The notes under the pieces were generated by a model. The model saw only the letters and a list, made by a program, of their open reading frames with translations. It had not been told where the DNA came from and searched no databases. A DNA stretch of 64,000 nt from Deinococcus arboris (GTDB lineage: Bacteria > Deinococcota > Deinococci > Deinococcales > Deinococcaceae). Each line of letters opens with the position of its first letter. Positions within the stretch are counted from its first letter, which is position 1. Both the position numbers and the translations under genes were made by a program. Shown here one piece after another: positions 1 to 8,367 of the stretch. The stretch spans positions 16,483 through 80,482 of the forward strand of contig NZ_WQLB01000020.1 of the NCBI RefSeq assembly GCF_009755355.1, in the 5' to 3' direction.

Positions 1-1
1 C

Positions 2-334
2 AAAACCGTGCGCCTGGAGCTGCGTGAGGGCCAGTTGCAGGAGGTCGAAGGCAGCGAGACCGTCCACAAGGCCGACCTCGTGCTGCTGGCGATGGGCTTT
101 GTGAGTCCGGTGGGCAGCGTCATGGACGCCTTCGGCGTGGACAAGGACGCGCGGGGCAACGCCCACGCCGGCACCGAGGAAACAGGTGGGTACGCTACCA
201 ACGTGCCGGGCGTCTACGCGGCCGGCGACATGCGCCGGGGCCAGAGCTTGGTCGTCTGGGCCATCCGTGAAGGTCGTCAGGCGGCGCGCGCCATAGACGA
301 AGCGCTGATGGGCGTCACGGCCCTGCCGCGCTGA
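2..334 (+). CDS. gltD: glutamate synthase small subunit, C-terminal part (truncated by window)
   Basis: Only the last 110 codons are present; the frame is open to the left edge. The residues match the C-terminal FAD/NAD(P)H part of the GltD family: an [10 protein letters not shown] strand, then [22 protein letters not shown], where GDxRRGxSLVVWAI is the family's terminal FAD-contacting signature. GltD passes electrons from NADPH to the large GltB subunit, which makes glutamate from 2-oxoglutarate and glutamine. The large subunit would be expected upstream, outside the window. A related NADPH-dependent FAD oxidoreductase is possible, but the signature fits GltD best. Confidence 0.85.
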   Translation, partial: KTVRLELREGQLQEVEGSETVHKADLVLLAMGFVSPVGSVMDAFGVDKDARGNAHAGTEETGGYATNVPGVYAAGDMRRGQSLVVWAIREGRQAARAIDEALMGVTALPR

Positions 335-428
335 CCTGGGTGCGAGAGGGGCTGGCTTTGAGCTCCTGAGGGTGGATGAGCCAGGGCCTTGGCCATCTGC
401 CCTCACCCTTGAAAGAGTGACTCTGAAT

Positions 429-452
429 AGACCTTCGCCATTCCTGCGGTCT
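429..452 (+). terminator. weak hairpin downstream of gltD
   Basis: A 5-bp stem (AGACC/GGTCT) with a 14-nt loop is followed by a T-rich tract (TTCTATT). It lies 95 nt after gltD and before the next promoter. The stem is short, so this is only a possible terminator. Confidence 0.3.
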
Positions 453-551
453 TTCTATTGCCTCACGCGGCGCTGGCCGCTTCTTCACGCCTTCTTCAGC
501 CGGTAGCGCCGCCTACGCTCTGAACCGGGCCGGGGTGATGTGCTGGGCCGC

Positions 552-944
552 ATGACGAGTGCAAACGACAGCGGCACCACCCAGGCATTCATGGCCGCCC
601 TGCAAAATGCCGAGGCGTCTGGGCAGCTTGACGACCTGCTGGCCCTGCACGCCGAGGAGGTCACGCTGCGCAATCTCAGCGCGCACAGCTGGCAGGGGCT
701 GGACGGCGCCCGCGACTTCTGGCAGACGTACCTGGACAACTTTGACCAGATTCACAGCGAGTTCTCGCGCAGTCAGGAGGCCAGCGGCCTGGGCCTGATG
801 GAGTGGGAGGCCACAGGGCAGCTGAAGGGCGGGCGCGACATCGCCTACCGGGGCGTCAGCCTGATTGACCTTCAGGACGGCAAGGTGACGGCCTTCCGCA
901 CCTATTACGACAGCGCCGCCTTCGTGGTGCCGGCAGCAGAGTAA
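552..944 (+). CDS. SnoaL-like / NTF2-fold small protein
   Basis: 130 residues with the SnoaL/NTF2-like pattern: an N-terminal helix (FMAALQNAEASGQLDDLLAL), a LHAEEVTLRNL strand, a W-x-G-x-x-x-x-x-x-F-W motif (WQGLDGARDFW), and a C-terminal VSLIDLQDGKVTAFRTYYD hairpin. Proteins of this fold are small cone-shaped isomerases, hydrolases or binding proteins, and the substrate cannot be told here. A GTG at 540 is an alternative start. ATG 552 is preferred because homologous folds begin just before the first helix. A TACGCT -10-like box lies at 514-519. It stands alone between gltD and rlmB. A second SnoaL-like protein lies at 54664-55071. Confidence 0.7.
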   Translation: MTSANDSGTTQAFMAALQNAEASGQLDDLLALHAEEVTLRNLSAHSWQGLDGARDFWQTYLDNFDQIHSEFSRSQEASGLGLMEWEATGQLKGGRDIAYRGVSLIDLQDGKVTAFRTYYDSAAFVVPAAE

Positions 945-1004
945 GTCACATGGATTCTCGTTAGATGGAGGCCGGAGCAACAACCCGGTCTCCTTTGCTT
1001 TTTT

Positions 1005-1037
1005 CACTGCCCACAACCTACTCCCCACTTCCCAGCC
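1005..1037. repeat. pyrimidine-rich dispersed intergenic motif, copy 1
   Basis: A run built of CACTGCCCACAACCTACTCC and CCCACTTCCC lies directly before the rlmB -10 box. Near-identical strings recur between genes at 10111-10145 (inverted), 10231-10256, 17954-18025, 24442-24473 and 44043-44077. Confidence 0.5.
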
Positions 1038-1054
1038 CAGGTACACTGCCCCCT

Positions 1055-1765
1055 ATGTTGCTGTACGGGCGGAATCCGGTGCTGGAAGCGTTACAGGGGG
1101 GCCGCGTCAGCGAGGTCCTGGTGGCGCGTGGGGTCGAGGACGCCTTTGTGGCGCAGCTCAAGGCCACGGGCGTGCGCCTGCGGTTTGCTCCCCGCATAGA
1201 ACTGGATCAGTTGGCTGGCACCACTGCTCACCAGGGGGTGCTGGCCGAAGTTGAGGAGCTGGCCTGGGCCGAAGTGGATGACATTCTCGACCTGGCTGAA
1301 AAGCGCGGCGAACCGCTGCTGATCGTTCTGCTGGACGGCATCACCGACCCACGTAACTTTGGCGCCATCATCCGCAGCGCTGAGGTGCTGGGGGCGCACG
1401 GTGTGGTGGTGGAAGAACGCCGCAGCGCGCCCCTATCGCCCGTGGTGGCCAAAACAGCGGCCGGGGCCACGTCCTACCTTCCGGTGGCGCAGACCAAGAA
1501 CCTGCCACGCCTGATGGACGCCCTGAAAAAAGAAGGGGTCTGGGTGTACGGCGCGGCTGGCGAGGCCGCCGAGGACGTGCGGCGGCTGGATTTCAGCGGG
1601 GCCGTTGCGCTGGTGATTGGCGCCGAGGGCGAGGGCATGCGGCGCCTCGTGCGCGAAAAGTGCGACGCCCTGGTCAGCATTCCGGTGCGCGGGCAGGTGC
1701 AGAGCCTGAATGCCTCGGTGGCGGCAGGGATTCTGCTCTTCGAGATCACGCGGAGCCGCCCATGA
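1055..1765 (+). CDS. rlmB: 23S rRNA (guanosine-2'-O-)-methyltransferase RlmB (SpoU/TrmH family)
   Basis: 236 residues. Residues 2-70 form the substrate-binding domain that begins LYGRNPVLEAL, as in RlmB. The SPOUT knot domain follows with its three motifs: DGITDPRNFGAIIRSAEVLG (about 94-113), VIGAEGEGMRRLV, and IPVRGQVQSLNASVAAGILL. The family methylates the 2'-O of G2251 in the 23S rRNA P-loop using S-adenosylmethionine. The ATG at 1055 lies 7 nt after a TACACT box (1042-1047), the arrangement of a leaderless mRNA; an in-frame ATG at 965 would add a low-complexity tail without family support. The stop overlaps the next start by 4 nt (ATGA). A second SpoU enzyme, TrmH, lies at 21673. Confidence 0.88.
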   Translation: MLLYGRNPVLEALQGGRVSEVLVARGVEDAFVAQLKATGVRLRFAPRIELDQLAGTTAHQGVLAEVEELAWAEVDDILDLAEKRGEPLLIVLLDGITDPRNFGAIIRSAEVLGAHGVVVEERRSAPLSPVVAKTAAGATSYLPVAQTKNLPRLMDALKKEGVWVYGAAGEAAEDVRRLDFSGAVALVIGAEGEGMRRLVREKCDALVSIPVRGQVQSLNASVAAGILLFEITRSRP

Positions 1766-2688
1766 GTGACCCTGGCCCGGTGGTCACACTTCGCAGCGAG
1801 GCGCTGACCCTGGAGGTACTGCCGGAACTGGGCGCCAGCGTCCTGAATCTGCGGGCGACCTCGGGGCGGCCCGTGCTGCGGCCTGTGGCGCTGGCCGACG
1901 TACACAAGAGCAGCAACTGCGCCAGTTTTACCCTGTTGCCCTACAGCAACCGTATTCGGGGCGCCCGGTTCACCTTTGGGGGCGAGGACGTGGTGCTGCA
2001 GCCCAACACAGGGGGTGGCCTGGCCCAGCACGGCGACGTGCGTAACCGCCCGTGGCAACTGGAGGCGCAGTCAGAGGCGCATCTGCGCGCCACGTTCGAC
2101 AGCCGCGCCTTTGCCGATATGAACTGGCCCTGGGCCTTTACGGCGGCGGTGGAGTACCGCCTGCACGGGCCGCACCTCGACACGACAGTGACGCTGACCA
2201 ACGCCGACACGCGCCCCATGCCCGCCGGGCTGGGCCTGCACCCCTATTTTGCCCGGCAGGTGGGGGGCGGGCCCGACCCCACCCTGGAAGTGGGGGCCGA
2301 ATTGATTTACGACACCGGCGCCGACCTGCTACCGACGGGGGCCGCCCGCCCGCTTCAGGTAGCCGAGGATTACCGCCAGCCGCGTGCGGTGGGGCCGCGT
2401 CAGATTGACGCCGCCTATACTGCCTGGGACGGGACCGCCCGCCTGGATTGGGGGGGGCGGGCCCTTGTGCTGACAGCCGACAACGTGTATTCGCATCTGG
2501 TGGTCTTTACGGCACCTGACGGCAGCCTGGCGCTGGAACCGGTGTCGCACGCCACCGACGCATTCAATCTGGCCGCACGTGGCGTCGGCGGGGTAGACCT
2601 GCGCGTCCTGGCGCCTGGGCAGACCCTGGCGGGCACAGTGCGTTTCACATTAGAAGGCGATTGGACAGCCGAGGAACCTCAGGGCTAA
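1762..2688 (+). CDS. aldose 1-epimerase family protein
   Basis: 308 residues with the galactose-mutarotase-like beta-sandwich pattern. Features include LLPYSNRIRGARFTFGG near residue 60, the catalytic His segment GLAQHGDVRNRPW, a second His in GLGLHPYF, and the catalytic Glu near the end (ALEPVSHATDAFN). The family interconverts alpha and beta anomers of hexoses in the cytoplasm. It starts inside the rlmB stop codon (ATGA), so the two genes are probably translationally coupled although their roles are unrelated. The exact sugar is unknown; D-hexose-6-phosphate epimerase is less likely given the HPYF form. Confidence 0.82.
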   Translation: MSDPGPVVTLRSEALTLEVLPELGASVLNLRATSGRPVLRPVALADVHKSSNCASFTLLPYSNRIRGARFTFGGEDVVLQPNTGGGLAQHGDVRNRPWQLEAQSEAHLRATFDSRAFADMNWPWAFTAAVEYRLHGPHLDTTVTLTNADTRPMPAGLGLHPYFARQVGGGPDPTLEVGAELIYDTGADLLPTGAARPLQVAEDYRQPRAVGPRQIDAAYTAWDGTARLDWGGRALVLTADNVYSHLVVFTAPDGSLALEPVSHATDAFNLAARGVGGVDLRVLAPGQTLAGTVRFTLEGDWTAEEPQG

Positions 2689-3119
2689 CGGTCAGGCCTT
2701 GCGGCTGCCGCTTCTGGTCAGGGGACGTGAACGGCATCAGGCGCCAGCAGCTCGAAAGTTATAAGCCCCAACATCTTGAAGGCACAAGGCCCTCAACGAT
2801 GCTGGGGTAAATGAACTTGCGAAGCGTCGCGGTAAGGGAACTTCTGCGACGAATGGGCAGCCTCACGGTAGCGGCCAATGCCACCCTTCAGCCAACACTT
2901 CCTCTCAACTCCATTGCTGTCTCTTGGGCACACTGGCCTCGTTCGCGCCCAGGTAATTGAGAGAGCAACCCTCAGTCACTCTGGGTTCTGCGATCAATGG
3001 AGCAAATGATGGCGCTTGTTGACCATCAACTCGACAGGAGCCGTTGCCAGCACACGCCGTACAGCCAAAGACAAAGGGCAGCCGCGCTGGCGGTCTGCCG
3101 TCTTCGGCCCATCGCTTTC
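2689..3119. other. intergenic region without a supported gene
   Basis: 431 nt between the epimerase and a convergent small gene. It is less GC-rich than its surroundings. Short open frames run through it on both strands, but none has family resemblance or a ribosome-binding site. A decayed gene or element is possible but cannot be shown. Confidence 0.4.
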
Positions 3120-3341
3120 TCAGCTGGCTATGGCCAGCAGCACGCCTTGCTCGTCGCGCAGTTCGAAGTTCGAGCGGTCCCGGCCCCTCAGCCAGCGCAT
3201 GGCGTCCAGAAGGTCATCTGTTTCTTTCACCACTTCGGGTGGGCGGCCCAGGTCACCAGGCCAGAGGATGCGGTAGGCGCGCAGCGGCGGGGGCGCCTGC
3301 CAGCGCTCGCCCTCGTCTTCTTTTACAAAGGCTCTCGACAT
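3120..3341 (-). CDS. conserved-looking small hypothetical protein, 73 aa
   Basis: 73 residues with a mixed charged and hydrophobic composition: RAYRILWPGDLG, ETDDLLDAMRWLRGRD, and a final LRDEQGVLLAIAS strand. The pattern suggests a small alpha/beta fold with no membrane segment or metal motif. The ATG follows a CACACT box by 7 nt, close to the leaderless arrangement seen at other genes here. No function can be assigned. It lies downstream of and parallel to the gene at 3417-4025, with a 75-nt gap. Confidence 0.6.
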   Translation of the reverse strand: MSRAFVKEDEGERWQAPPPLRAYRILWPGDLGRPPEVVKETDDLLDAMRWLRGRDRSNFELRDEQGVLLAIAS

Positions 3342-3416
3342 GCTCCGCAGTGTGCCGCGCCCCCGTGACAGAGACGTGGCGGGCAGGTACAGACGAATTC
3401 ATGAGTCGGCCGCGCT

Positions 3417-4025
3417 TTAGCGCTGACTGGAAGGCAGGGCCAGGAGTGGCCCAGGCCGGACGGCGGTGACTTCACCGTGGGGCGACACCGCCAGAATGTG
3501 CTGCTCGGCCAGCGTCCAGAGGGCGCGGTGAACGGCCATTTCGCGTCCTGCTCCACCGCCGGGAGCCAGGCGGTCCAGCAGTTCGGTGTAGCGCAGCGTG
3601 CCGGCCTCGCCGCCTGCCCAGGGGGTCACGGCAACCACGGCGCGCAGCACCTGGCGCTGCTCTGGGGTCTGGGCCTGGCCCAGCAGGGTTTCGCGGGCCC
3701 GGAGCTGGGCGGCGCGCGCTTCACGGGCGGCGCGGCGCGCGGCCAGGGCGGCCAGGGTTTCGGGGTCGCCGGGTTGGCCCGCGCGGCGCTCGCCAAGCAG
3801 CTGCTCTAGCCGGCTGTCGGCGCGGGCCTGGGCCTGATCACGCAGGCCACGCGCGCCCGTTTTCAGTCGTCCGGCCGCCCCCTGCACGGCTGGCGTGACC
3901 AGGGCCGAAGCGGCCTGCCGCGCGGCGCTCAGCGGGCTGGCCGGCGCGTCGTCCTTAGGGTCAGGCTCGCGCAGGGCGCGGCCCAGGCGAATCAGGGTGT
4001 GCAGGGTGCGGCGGGGTTGGCTCAT
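3417..4025 (-). CDS. hypothetical protein with Ala/Arg-rich coiled-coil segment
   Basis: 202 residues. Residues 1-70 are basic and Ala-rich. Residues 70-120 are dominated by Ala, Arg, Glu and Leu (LAALAARRAAREARAAQLRA) and would form a long helix or coiled coil. The C-terminal 70 residues (LRYTELLDRLAP, VHRALWTLAEQHILAVSPHG) look like a small helical domain, possibly winged-helix-like. There is no signal peptide. The ATG at 4025 has AGAGGA about 9 nt upstream. Function is unknown. The gene lies beyond a strong hairpin at 4091-4118, so it is probably transcribed on its own. Confidence 0.6.
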   Translation of the reverse strand: MSQPRRTLHTLIRLGRALREPDPKDDAPASPLSAARQAASALVTPAVQGAAGRLKTGARGLRDQAQARADSRLEQLLGERRAGQPGDPETLAALAARRAAREARAAQLRARETLLGQAQTPEQRQVLRAVVAVTPWAGGEAGTLRYTELLDRLAPGGGAGREMAVHRALWTLAEQHILAVSPHGEVTAVRPGPLLALPSSQR

Positions 4026-4090
4026 GACAGGCGTCCTCTGGTGCCCAGCTTACGCCCTCGGGTGCCGCCGCCGCGTCCACCCAAAGCAGG

Positions 4091-4118
4091 AGCGCGGCCC
4101 CTCTGGTGGGGCCGCGCT
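4091..4118 (-). terminator. perfect 11-bp GC hairpin downstream of the membrane-protein gene
   Basis: AGCGCGGCCCC and GGGGCCGCGCT flank a 6-nt loop (4102-4107). On the minus strand the stem is followed by a short T run. It lies 16 nt past the stop of the minus-strand gene at 4134-4460. Confidence 0.7.
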
Positions 4119-4133
4119 CAGGACTGACGGGGT

Positions 4134-4460
4134 TCAGGCGGCGGGGGCCTGGGCCGTCACCTCGGCGTCGGCCGAGGGGGTCAGGGTCAGGGTCTTGGGC
4201 TGGGCTGGGGCGCGCTCGGGCCGCAGGGCGCCGATAGCCATGCCGCTCAGGCTTACGGCCGCCACGGCCGCCCACAGCCAGCGGCTGGGTGTGGGGTCCA
4301 GCAGGGTCGCCAGCAGAATGAGGGCGCTGGAGACCGCGCCGTGCGCCAGGGCGGGCAGCAGGAAGGCGCCACCGGCCCGGTGCGCCTGTGCGAAGCGGCG
4401 GCCAAAGTGCAGGCCCGAGGTGAGGGCAATCAGCGCGCAGAGCATCAGGGTCGGTTCCAT
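4134..4460 (-). CDS. small integral membrane protein, 108 aa
   Basis: 108 residues with three hydrophobic stretches: residues 3-16 (TLMLCALIALTSGL), about 30-50 (FLLPALAHGAVSSALILLATLL) and about 60-78 (WLWAAVAAVSLSGMAIGAL). A polar tail ends in TPSADAEVTAQAPAA. The ATG at 4460 is chosen because AAGGTGA lies 6 nt upstream; a GTG at 4478 is possible. The family is not recognised. It is monocistronic, with a strong hairpin after its stop. Confidence 0.62.
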   Translation of the reverse strand: MEPTLMLCALIALTSGLHFGRRFAQAHRAGGAFLLPALAHGAVSSALILLATLLDPTPSRWLWAAVAAVSLSGMAIGALRPERAPAQPKTLTLTPSADAEVTAQAPAA

Positions 4461-4820
4461 AGCGCTCACCTTACGCACTGCCCTCTCACGAAAGCGTCAC
4501 GGCACCCCAAACTCAGATTGCATTAAGATGGAAAACCTGCGCCCAGCGGTTGTTTTTAATGCAAAGTGGTCAGCCGTTGGTAGGGGTAAGGGTGATGACC
4601 TTCCCTCTTCTCTCTGTGACTGAAATATCCGTGTAGGACGTTACTTTCTCTTTCTTATGATGGTGCGCCGCTGGTCCTACGGAGTATCGGGCGCTCCTGT
4701 CTTGTCACAGCGCGGTTGTAAGACTTTGACAGACGCGAGCCTCAGAACAGGCCCGACGATGAATGCCAGGACAACTCAGCGTCAGACGGCGGCTATGCCA
4801 GGCGGAGTGAAATAGGAGGC
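4461..4820. other. intergenic region, AT-richer, likely promoters for both flanking genes
   Basis: 360 nt between divergent genes. It is visibly richer in A and T than the coding DNA. A TTGACA hexamer lies at 4726-4731, but no good -10 box sits 16-18 nt after it. No open frame has support. Confidence 0.4.
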
Positions 4821-6110
4821 ATGAAGCGACGCTTGACCTCACTGTCTGCTGCTCTCCTGCTGGGGACGGCGCTGCTGGTGGCCTGCGGTTCCTCGGCGCC
4901 AGGCAGCTCGGCCCAGCCCGTCGCTGGGGGTGTCACCGCCCTCACCGAGCAACTGCCAGTCAGTGGGGACGCCCCCAGCAGCGGCCGGCTGCGGCTCAGC
5001 CGCGTGGCGCCAGCGGCTCTGCGGGTCACGGTCGACAGCACGCCGGCTGGCGTCACGGTCACGCCCGGTCCTCCGGTGGTCGATGGCCCCGACAGTCTGG
5101 TGGCTTTGGCGGTGACAGGGCGCGGCACTGGTCTGGTGACCCTGAGTGTCAGCGTTGGCGGCAGCCCGGCGGCGCGGGTCACTGTGCCGCTGGCCCAACT
5201 TCAACTTCAGTCGCTGGGCGGCGCGGCGCCCTACGTGGCGGCGGCAGGTGTGGCGGCGCCGGGCGGCGTGTTACTGCGCGCCCCAGCCAACGCCGAGGAG
5301 GAGCGGCGGCACAGCCTGCGGCTGGTGGCGGGCCAGACGGTGACCCCGCTGTCCTTTGCACTTCAGGGCTTTGAAGCCATTACCAGCCATGCCACGCGCG
5401 GCGCCGAGGTCTGGGTGGCGGTGCGTGGCGTCACCAGTGCGGGCAGCTTCCTGCTGCGCCGGGAGGCGAACGGTCAGGTCACCCGCTTTGCGGCCGGCAC
5501 CACCGACACCCTGAACCACCTGACGCCAGCGCCGGACGGCCGGGTGTGGTTCACGGCTTACGGGCAGGCTGCACTGCTGAGCCTGGACCCGGTCAGCGGC
5601 ACTGTGCGGCGGCAGGAGGTCGAAGGCGGCCTGCCCGAGACCTTGGTCAGCGCCCCCGACGGCACGCTGTATTACACCCGGCGCGGCGCCGCCCCGGCTG
5701 TGGTGGCCTTTTCGCCGGTGACTGGACAGACCCGTGCCTACCCGGTTGGGACGGCCAATGTCAGTGTGCCTGAAGCCCTGCACGCGGCCCCTGACGGCAC
5801 CCTCTGGTTCACCGAGACCCGCACCGGCGCTGTGTGGAATCTGGACCCCCGCAGCGGCGCCCAGCGCAGCTTGACTCTGCCGGCCGGCACCCGGCCCAGC
5901 GCTCTGGCTGTGACGGCCAGTGGCACGCTCTGGGTGGCCGACCAGAGCCGCGCGACCCTGCTGCGTGTGCCGGCCGGGGCGTCCTCTGGAGCACTATTTC
6001 CAGTGCCAGCGGTGGCCCCGGCCGGGCCCCGCGCCCTGACCGTAACGCCCGACGGTGCGCTGTGGTTCGAGAGTGGGGGTCAGCTGGCTAAGGTGCTTGA
6101 TGGCGGATGA
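4821..6110 (+). CDS. lipoprotein with streptogramin-lyase-like beta-propeller
   Basis: 429 residues. The N-terminus is a lipoprotein signal: MKRR, a hydrophobic core (LSAALLLGTALL), and the lipobox LVAC with Cys22. A Ser/Gly/Thr-rich region of about 100 residues resembles a bacterial Ig-like domain (PAGVTVTPGPPVVDGPDSLVAL). From about residue 200 the chain has repeated blades of the Vgb/SMP-30 type: PDGRVWFTAYG, PDGTLYYTRRG, PDGTLWFTETRTGAVWNLDP, SGTLWVADQS and PDGALWFESGG. The family includes virginiamycin B lyase, but many members only bind ligands, so lyase activity is not claimed. The protein should be anchored to the cell envelope. AGGAGG lies 1 nt from the ATG, which is unusually close. 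Confidence 0.75.
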   Translation: MKRRLTSLSAALLLGTALLVACGSSAPGSSAQPVAGGVTALTEQLPVSGDAPSSGRLRLSRVAPAALRVTVDSTPAGVTVTPGPPVVDGPDSLVALAVTGRGTGLVTLSVSVGGSPAARVTVPLAQLQLQSLGGAAPYVAAAGVAAPGGVLLRAPANAEEERRHSLRLVAGQTVTPLSFALQGFEAITSHATRGAEVWVAVRGVTSAGSFLLRREANGQVTRFAAGTTDTLNHLTPAPDGRVWFTAYGQAALLSLDPVSGTVRRQEVEGGLPETLVSAPDGTLYYTRRGAAPAVVAFSPVTGQTRAYPVGTANVSVPEALHAAPDGTLWFTETRTGAVWNLDPRSGAQRSLTLPAGTRPSALAVTASGTLWVADQSRATLLRVPAGASSGALFPVPAVAPAGPRALTVTPDGALWFESGGQLAKVLDGG

Positions 6111-6396
6111 GGACGCCTCAGCCAACCACGTGGCTGTGACGCGTGGTGTGGAGCAAAAATCTACAGCCACGCAGGAAGAAGGCTCTGGTTGGCTTTGGGA
6201 GAAATGAGTGGGGCAACGGGAGAACAGTTGAAATAGAAGTGATGGGGCCATGCTCCTGCCTGCCATGCAAGAGACTGAATTGGAAGGAACTTGGAAGGCG
6301 GCAAAAGTAGGGTGCAGGGCATGAACTTGGCAAACTGGCCCTCTAGTGGCGGGAGCGCTCCAGGCAGCTGTCTCAGCGCGCCCCGCTTTCAGCCGT

Positions 6397-7269
6397 CTAC
6401 AAATCCCGCTGGCTGAAGCGCCACATGGCGCCGCCCACTGCCAGCAGGGTCAGGACCACGGCCCAGCCCACCAGCGCGGGCGCCACCGGGTCGGCACTGA
6501 AAAAGGGGTTGGCGCCGCGCGTCATCTCGCCTACCTGACGCAAAAAAGGCGGCTGAAGGTGATAGCTGGCGCCCAGCCACAGGGCGTTGGTGGGCATCAG
6601 AGTATTCGCAGCGCGGCCCAGGGTGGTCAGGGTGGGGGTGGCGGCCAGGCCGCCGATGGCGCTGAGAATCCCGCCGGTAAAGCCCACGCCGTACAGCACA
6701 AAAACGCCAATGCCGTTGGCCAGGGTGGTAAAGAGGGTGCTGCCCAGCACCGTCAGGGCGGTCAGCAGGGCCACCGCCAGCAGCAGCAGGGCCGCCGCTG
6801 GCAGGGCGCCGTCTGGCAGGTAGCCGGTAATGGCGTAAATGCCGCCCAGCAGCCCAGCCGACAGCAGGGCCACATACATGACATTGACCCCAGCAAAGCC
6901 CAGCCAGCGCCCGGCGACCAGCTGCGCGCGGGTGACGGGCCGGGCAATGACGCTCTGCATCACGCCGCTTTCGATGTCGCCGCTGACAGCCCCCACCGTG
7001 GACAGCACGGCCATCAGAGACCCCAGGAAGTAGACCAGGTACATGCCAAACAGCGCGGCATAGATCACGGGGGCATTGGACGCCCCTGTCAGGCTGCGCC
7101 CGTCCAGGCCGGCGTCCAGTGCGCGCTGGTCCAGCGTCAGCTCCAGGCGGTACACACCGTAGAGGAAGAAGCCCAAAAAGGCTGCGCTCAGGAGCAGCAG
7201 CACGCTCACCAGGCGCTTGCGGGTGGCCTCGCGCAGCGAGAGTTCGGCCATCAGCAGGACATTACGCAT
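6397..7269 (-). CDS. ABC-2 type transporter permease
   Basis: 290 residues with about six membrane segments, including VSVLLLLSAAFLGFFLYGVY (20-39), APVIYAALFGMYLVYFLGSLMAVLS (75-100), FAGVNVMYVALLSAGLLGGIYAI, ALLLLAVALLTALTVLGS, and a C-terminal LVGWAVVLTLLAVGGAMW. The segment DIESGVMQSVIARPVTRAQLVAGR is the conserved ABC-2 loop after TM2. It pairs with the ATPase encoded immediately upstream; the genes overlap by 8 nt. The pair resembles NosFY/CcmA-type exporters; the substrate is unknown. The ATG at 7269 is chosen over an upstream in-frame codon because it opens on MRNVLLMAELSLREA, the usual family N-terminus. Confidence 0.82.
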   Translation of the reverse strand: MRNVLLMAELSLREATRKRLVSVLLLLSAAFLGFFLYGVYRLELTLDQRALDAGLDGRSLTGASNAPVIYAALFGMYLVYFLGSLMAVLSTVGAVSGDIESGVMQSVIARPVTRAQLVAGRWLGFAGVNVMYVALLSAGLLGGIYAITGYLPDGALPAAALLLLAVALLTALTVLGSTLFTTLANGIGVFVLYGVGFTGGILSAIGGLAATPTLTTLGRAANTLMPTNALWLGASYHLQPPFLRQVGEMTRGANPFFSADPVAPALVGWAVVLTLLAVGGAMWRFSQRDL

Positions 7270-8221
7270 GGGCGGCCTCCTGGGCGGTGCGGCGGCGGCG
7301 CTCGGGCGTGTCTTCAATCAGGTCCAGGAACATTGTTTCCAGGTCGGGGCGGCGAGGACTGAGGGCATACAGGCGTGCGCCCGCCGCGTGCAGGGCGTCA
7401 GCCACGGCAGGCAGAACGTCTTCGCCGCTCAGCCACAGTTCCAGGTCGGCGCGGCCAGGCGTGTTCGTGTCGGTGTGCCGGACCTCGCCTAGTCCCTGCA
7501 GGGTGTCCAGCAGCCCCGGTGGCAGGTGCGACACCCGGATGTCCACCGGCAGCACCCCGCCCATCAGGTCGCGCATGCTGCCCTGCTGAAGCACCCGGCC
7601 GCGCTTGACAAAGGCCACGCGGTCACAGACCTGCTCCACCTCGGCCAGCAGGTGAGAATTCAGGAAAACCGCCACCCCGTCGGCGCGCAGCCGCTCGATA
7701 ATCTCGCGCACCTCCACCCGGCCAATGGGGTCCAGGGCGCTGGTGGGCTCGTCCAGAAAGACCAGCCGGGGCCGCGCCAGAATGGCCCCGGCCAGACCGG
7801 CGCGCTGAAGCATGCCCTTGCTGTAGCCGCCCAGGGTCTCGCCGCCGCGCCCGCCCAGACCTACGGTCTCCAGTACCTCGGGCACCCGGCGGCGCAGTTC
7901 GGCGGCCTTCAGGCCCGCCAGGCGGCCGTGAAACCGCAAGAATTCCTCGCCCGTCATCCAGGTCTGAAACCGGAATTGCTCGGGCAAAAAGCCTAGCTGG
8001 GCGCGGATCTGAGGGCTCTGGGGCCGCCCGCCCAGGACCTGCAGTGCGCCGCCCGTGGGCTTCACCAGGCCCAGCAACATCTTGACGGTGGTGCTTTTGC
8101 CGGCGCCGTTGGGGCCCAGAAACCCGAAGACCTCGCCCTGCGGCACAGTCAGATTCAGGCCGTCCACCACTGCCCGGCCCCGGTAGGCCTTGCGGAGGTC
8201 CTGCGTTTCGATGGCATTCAC
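7262..8221 (-). CDS. ABC transporter ATP-binding protein
   Basis: 319 residues. Walker A is GPNGAGKST, the Q-loop region is FLPEQFRFQTWMTGEEFL, the signature is GGYSKGMLQR (the usual LSGGQ replaced by GYSKG, as in other ABC-2 exporters), Walker B is LVFLDEPTSALDP, and the H-loop is NSHLLAEVEQVC. The last 90 residues form the regulatory domain typical of this subgroup. A GTG at 8221 lies 7 nt after TATGCT (8229-8234), matching the leaderless arrangement; the ATG inside that box (8233) is an alternative start adding four residues. It should power the permease at 6397-7269. Confidence 0.85.
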   Translation of the reverse strand: MNAIETQDLRKAYRGRAVVDGLNLTVPQGEVFGFLGPNGAGKSTTVKMLLGLVKPTGGALQVLGGRPQSPQIRAQLGFLPEQFRFQTWMTGEEFLRFHGRLAGLKAAELRRRVPEVLETVGLGGRGGETLGGYSKGMLQRAGLAGAILARPRLVFLDEPTSALDPIGRVEVREIIERLRADGVAVFLNSHLLAEVEQVCDRVAFVKRGRVLQQGSMRDLMGGVLPVDIRVSHLPPGLLDTLQGLGEVRHTDTNTPGRADLELWLSGEDVLPAVADALHAAGARLYALSPRRPDLETMFLDLIEDTPERRRRTAQEAAHA

Positions 8222-8367
8222 TCTTGTCAGCATAGGCGTGTGCCCAGTCCGGCCGCGTCCTCCTTTTGCAGGGGACCGCTGGCTCGCCCCGACCCCCCCC
8301 AGTTCCCCCACTAGACACTGAGACCTTTTTCAGGGTTCTGCTGAACTGGGCGTGGAGAATAGGAGGG

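Noticed and set aside
2689..3119. Decayed transposase between the epimerase and the next gene
   Set aside because: The stretch is less GC-rich, but no transposase motif, terminal inverted repeat or target duplication could be found.
4726..4748. TTGACA box as promoter for the lipoprotein gene
   Set aside because: No -10 box lies 16-18 nt downstream.
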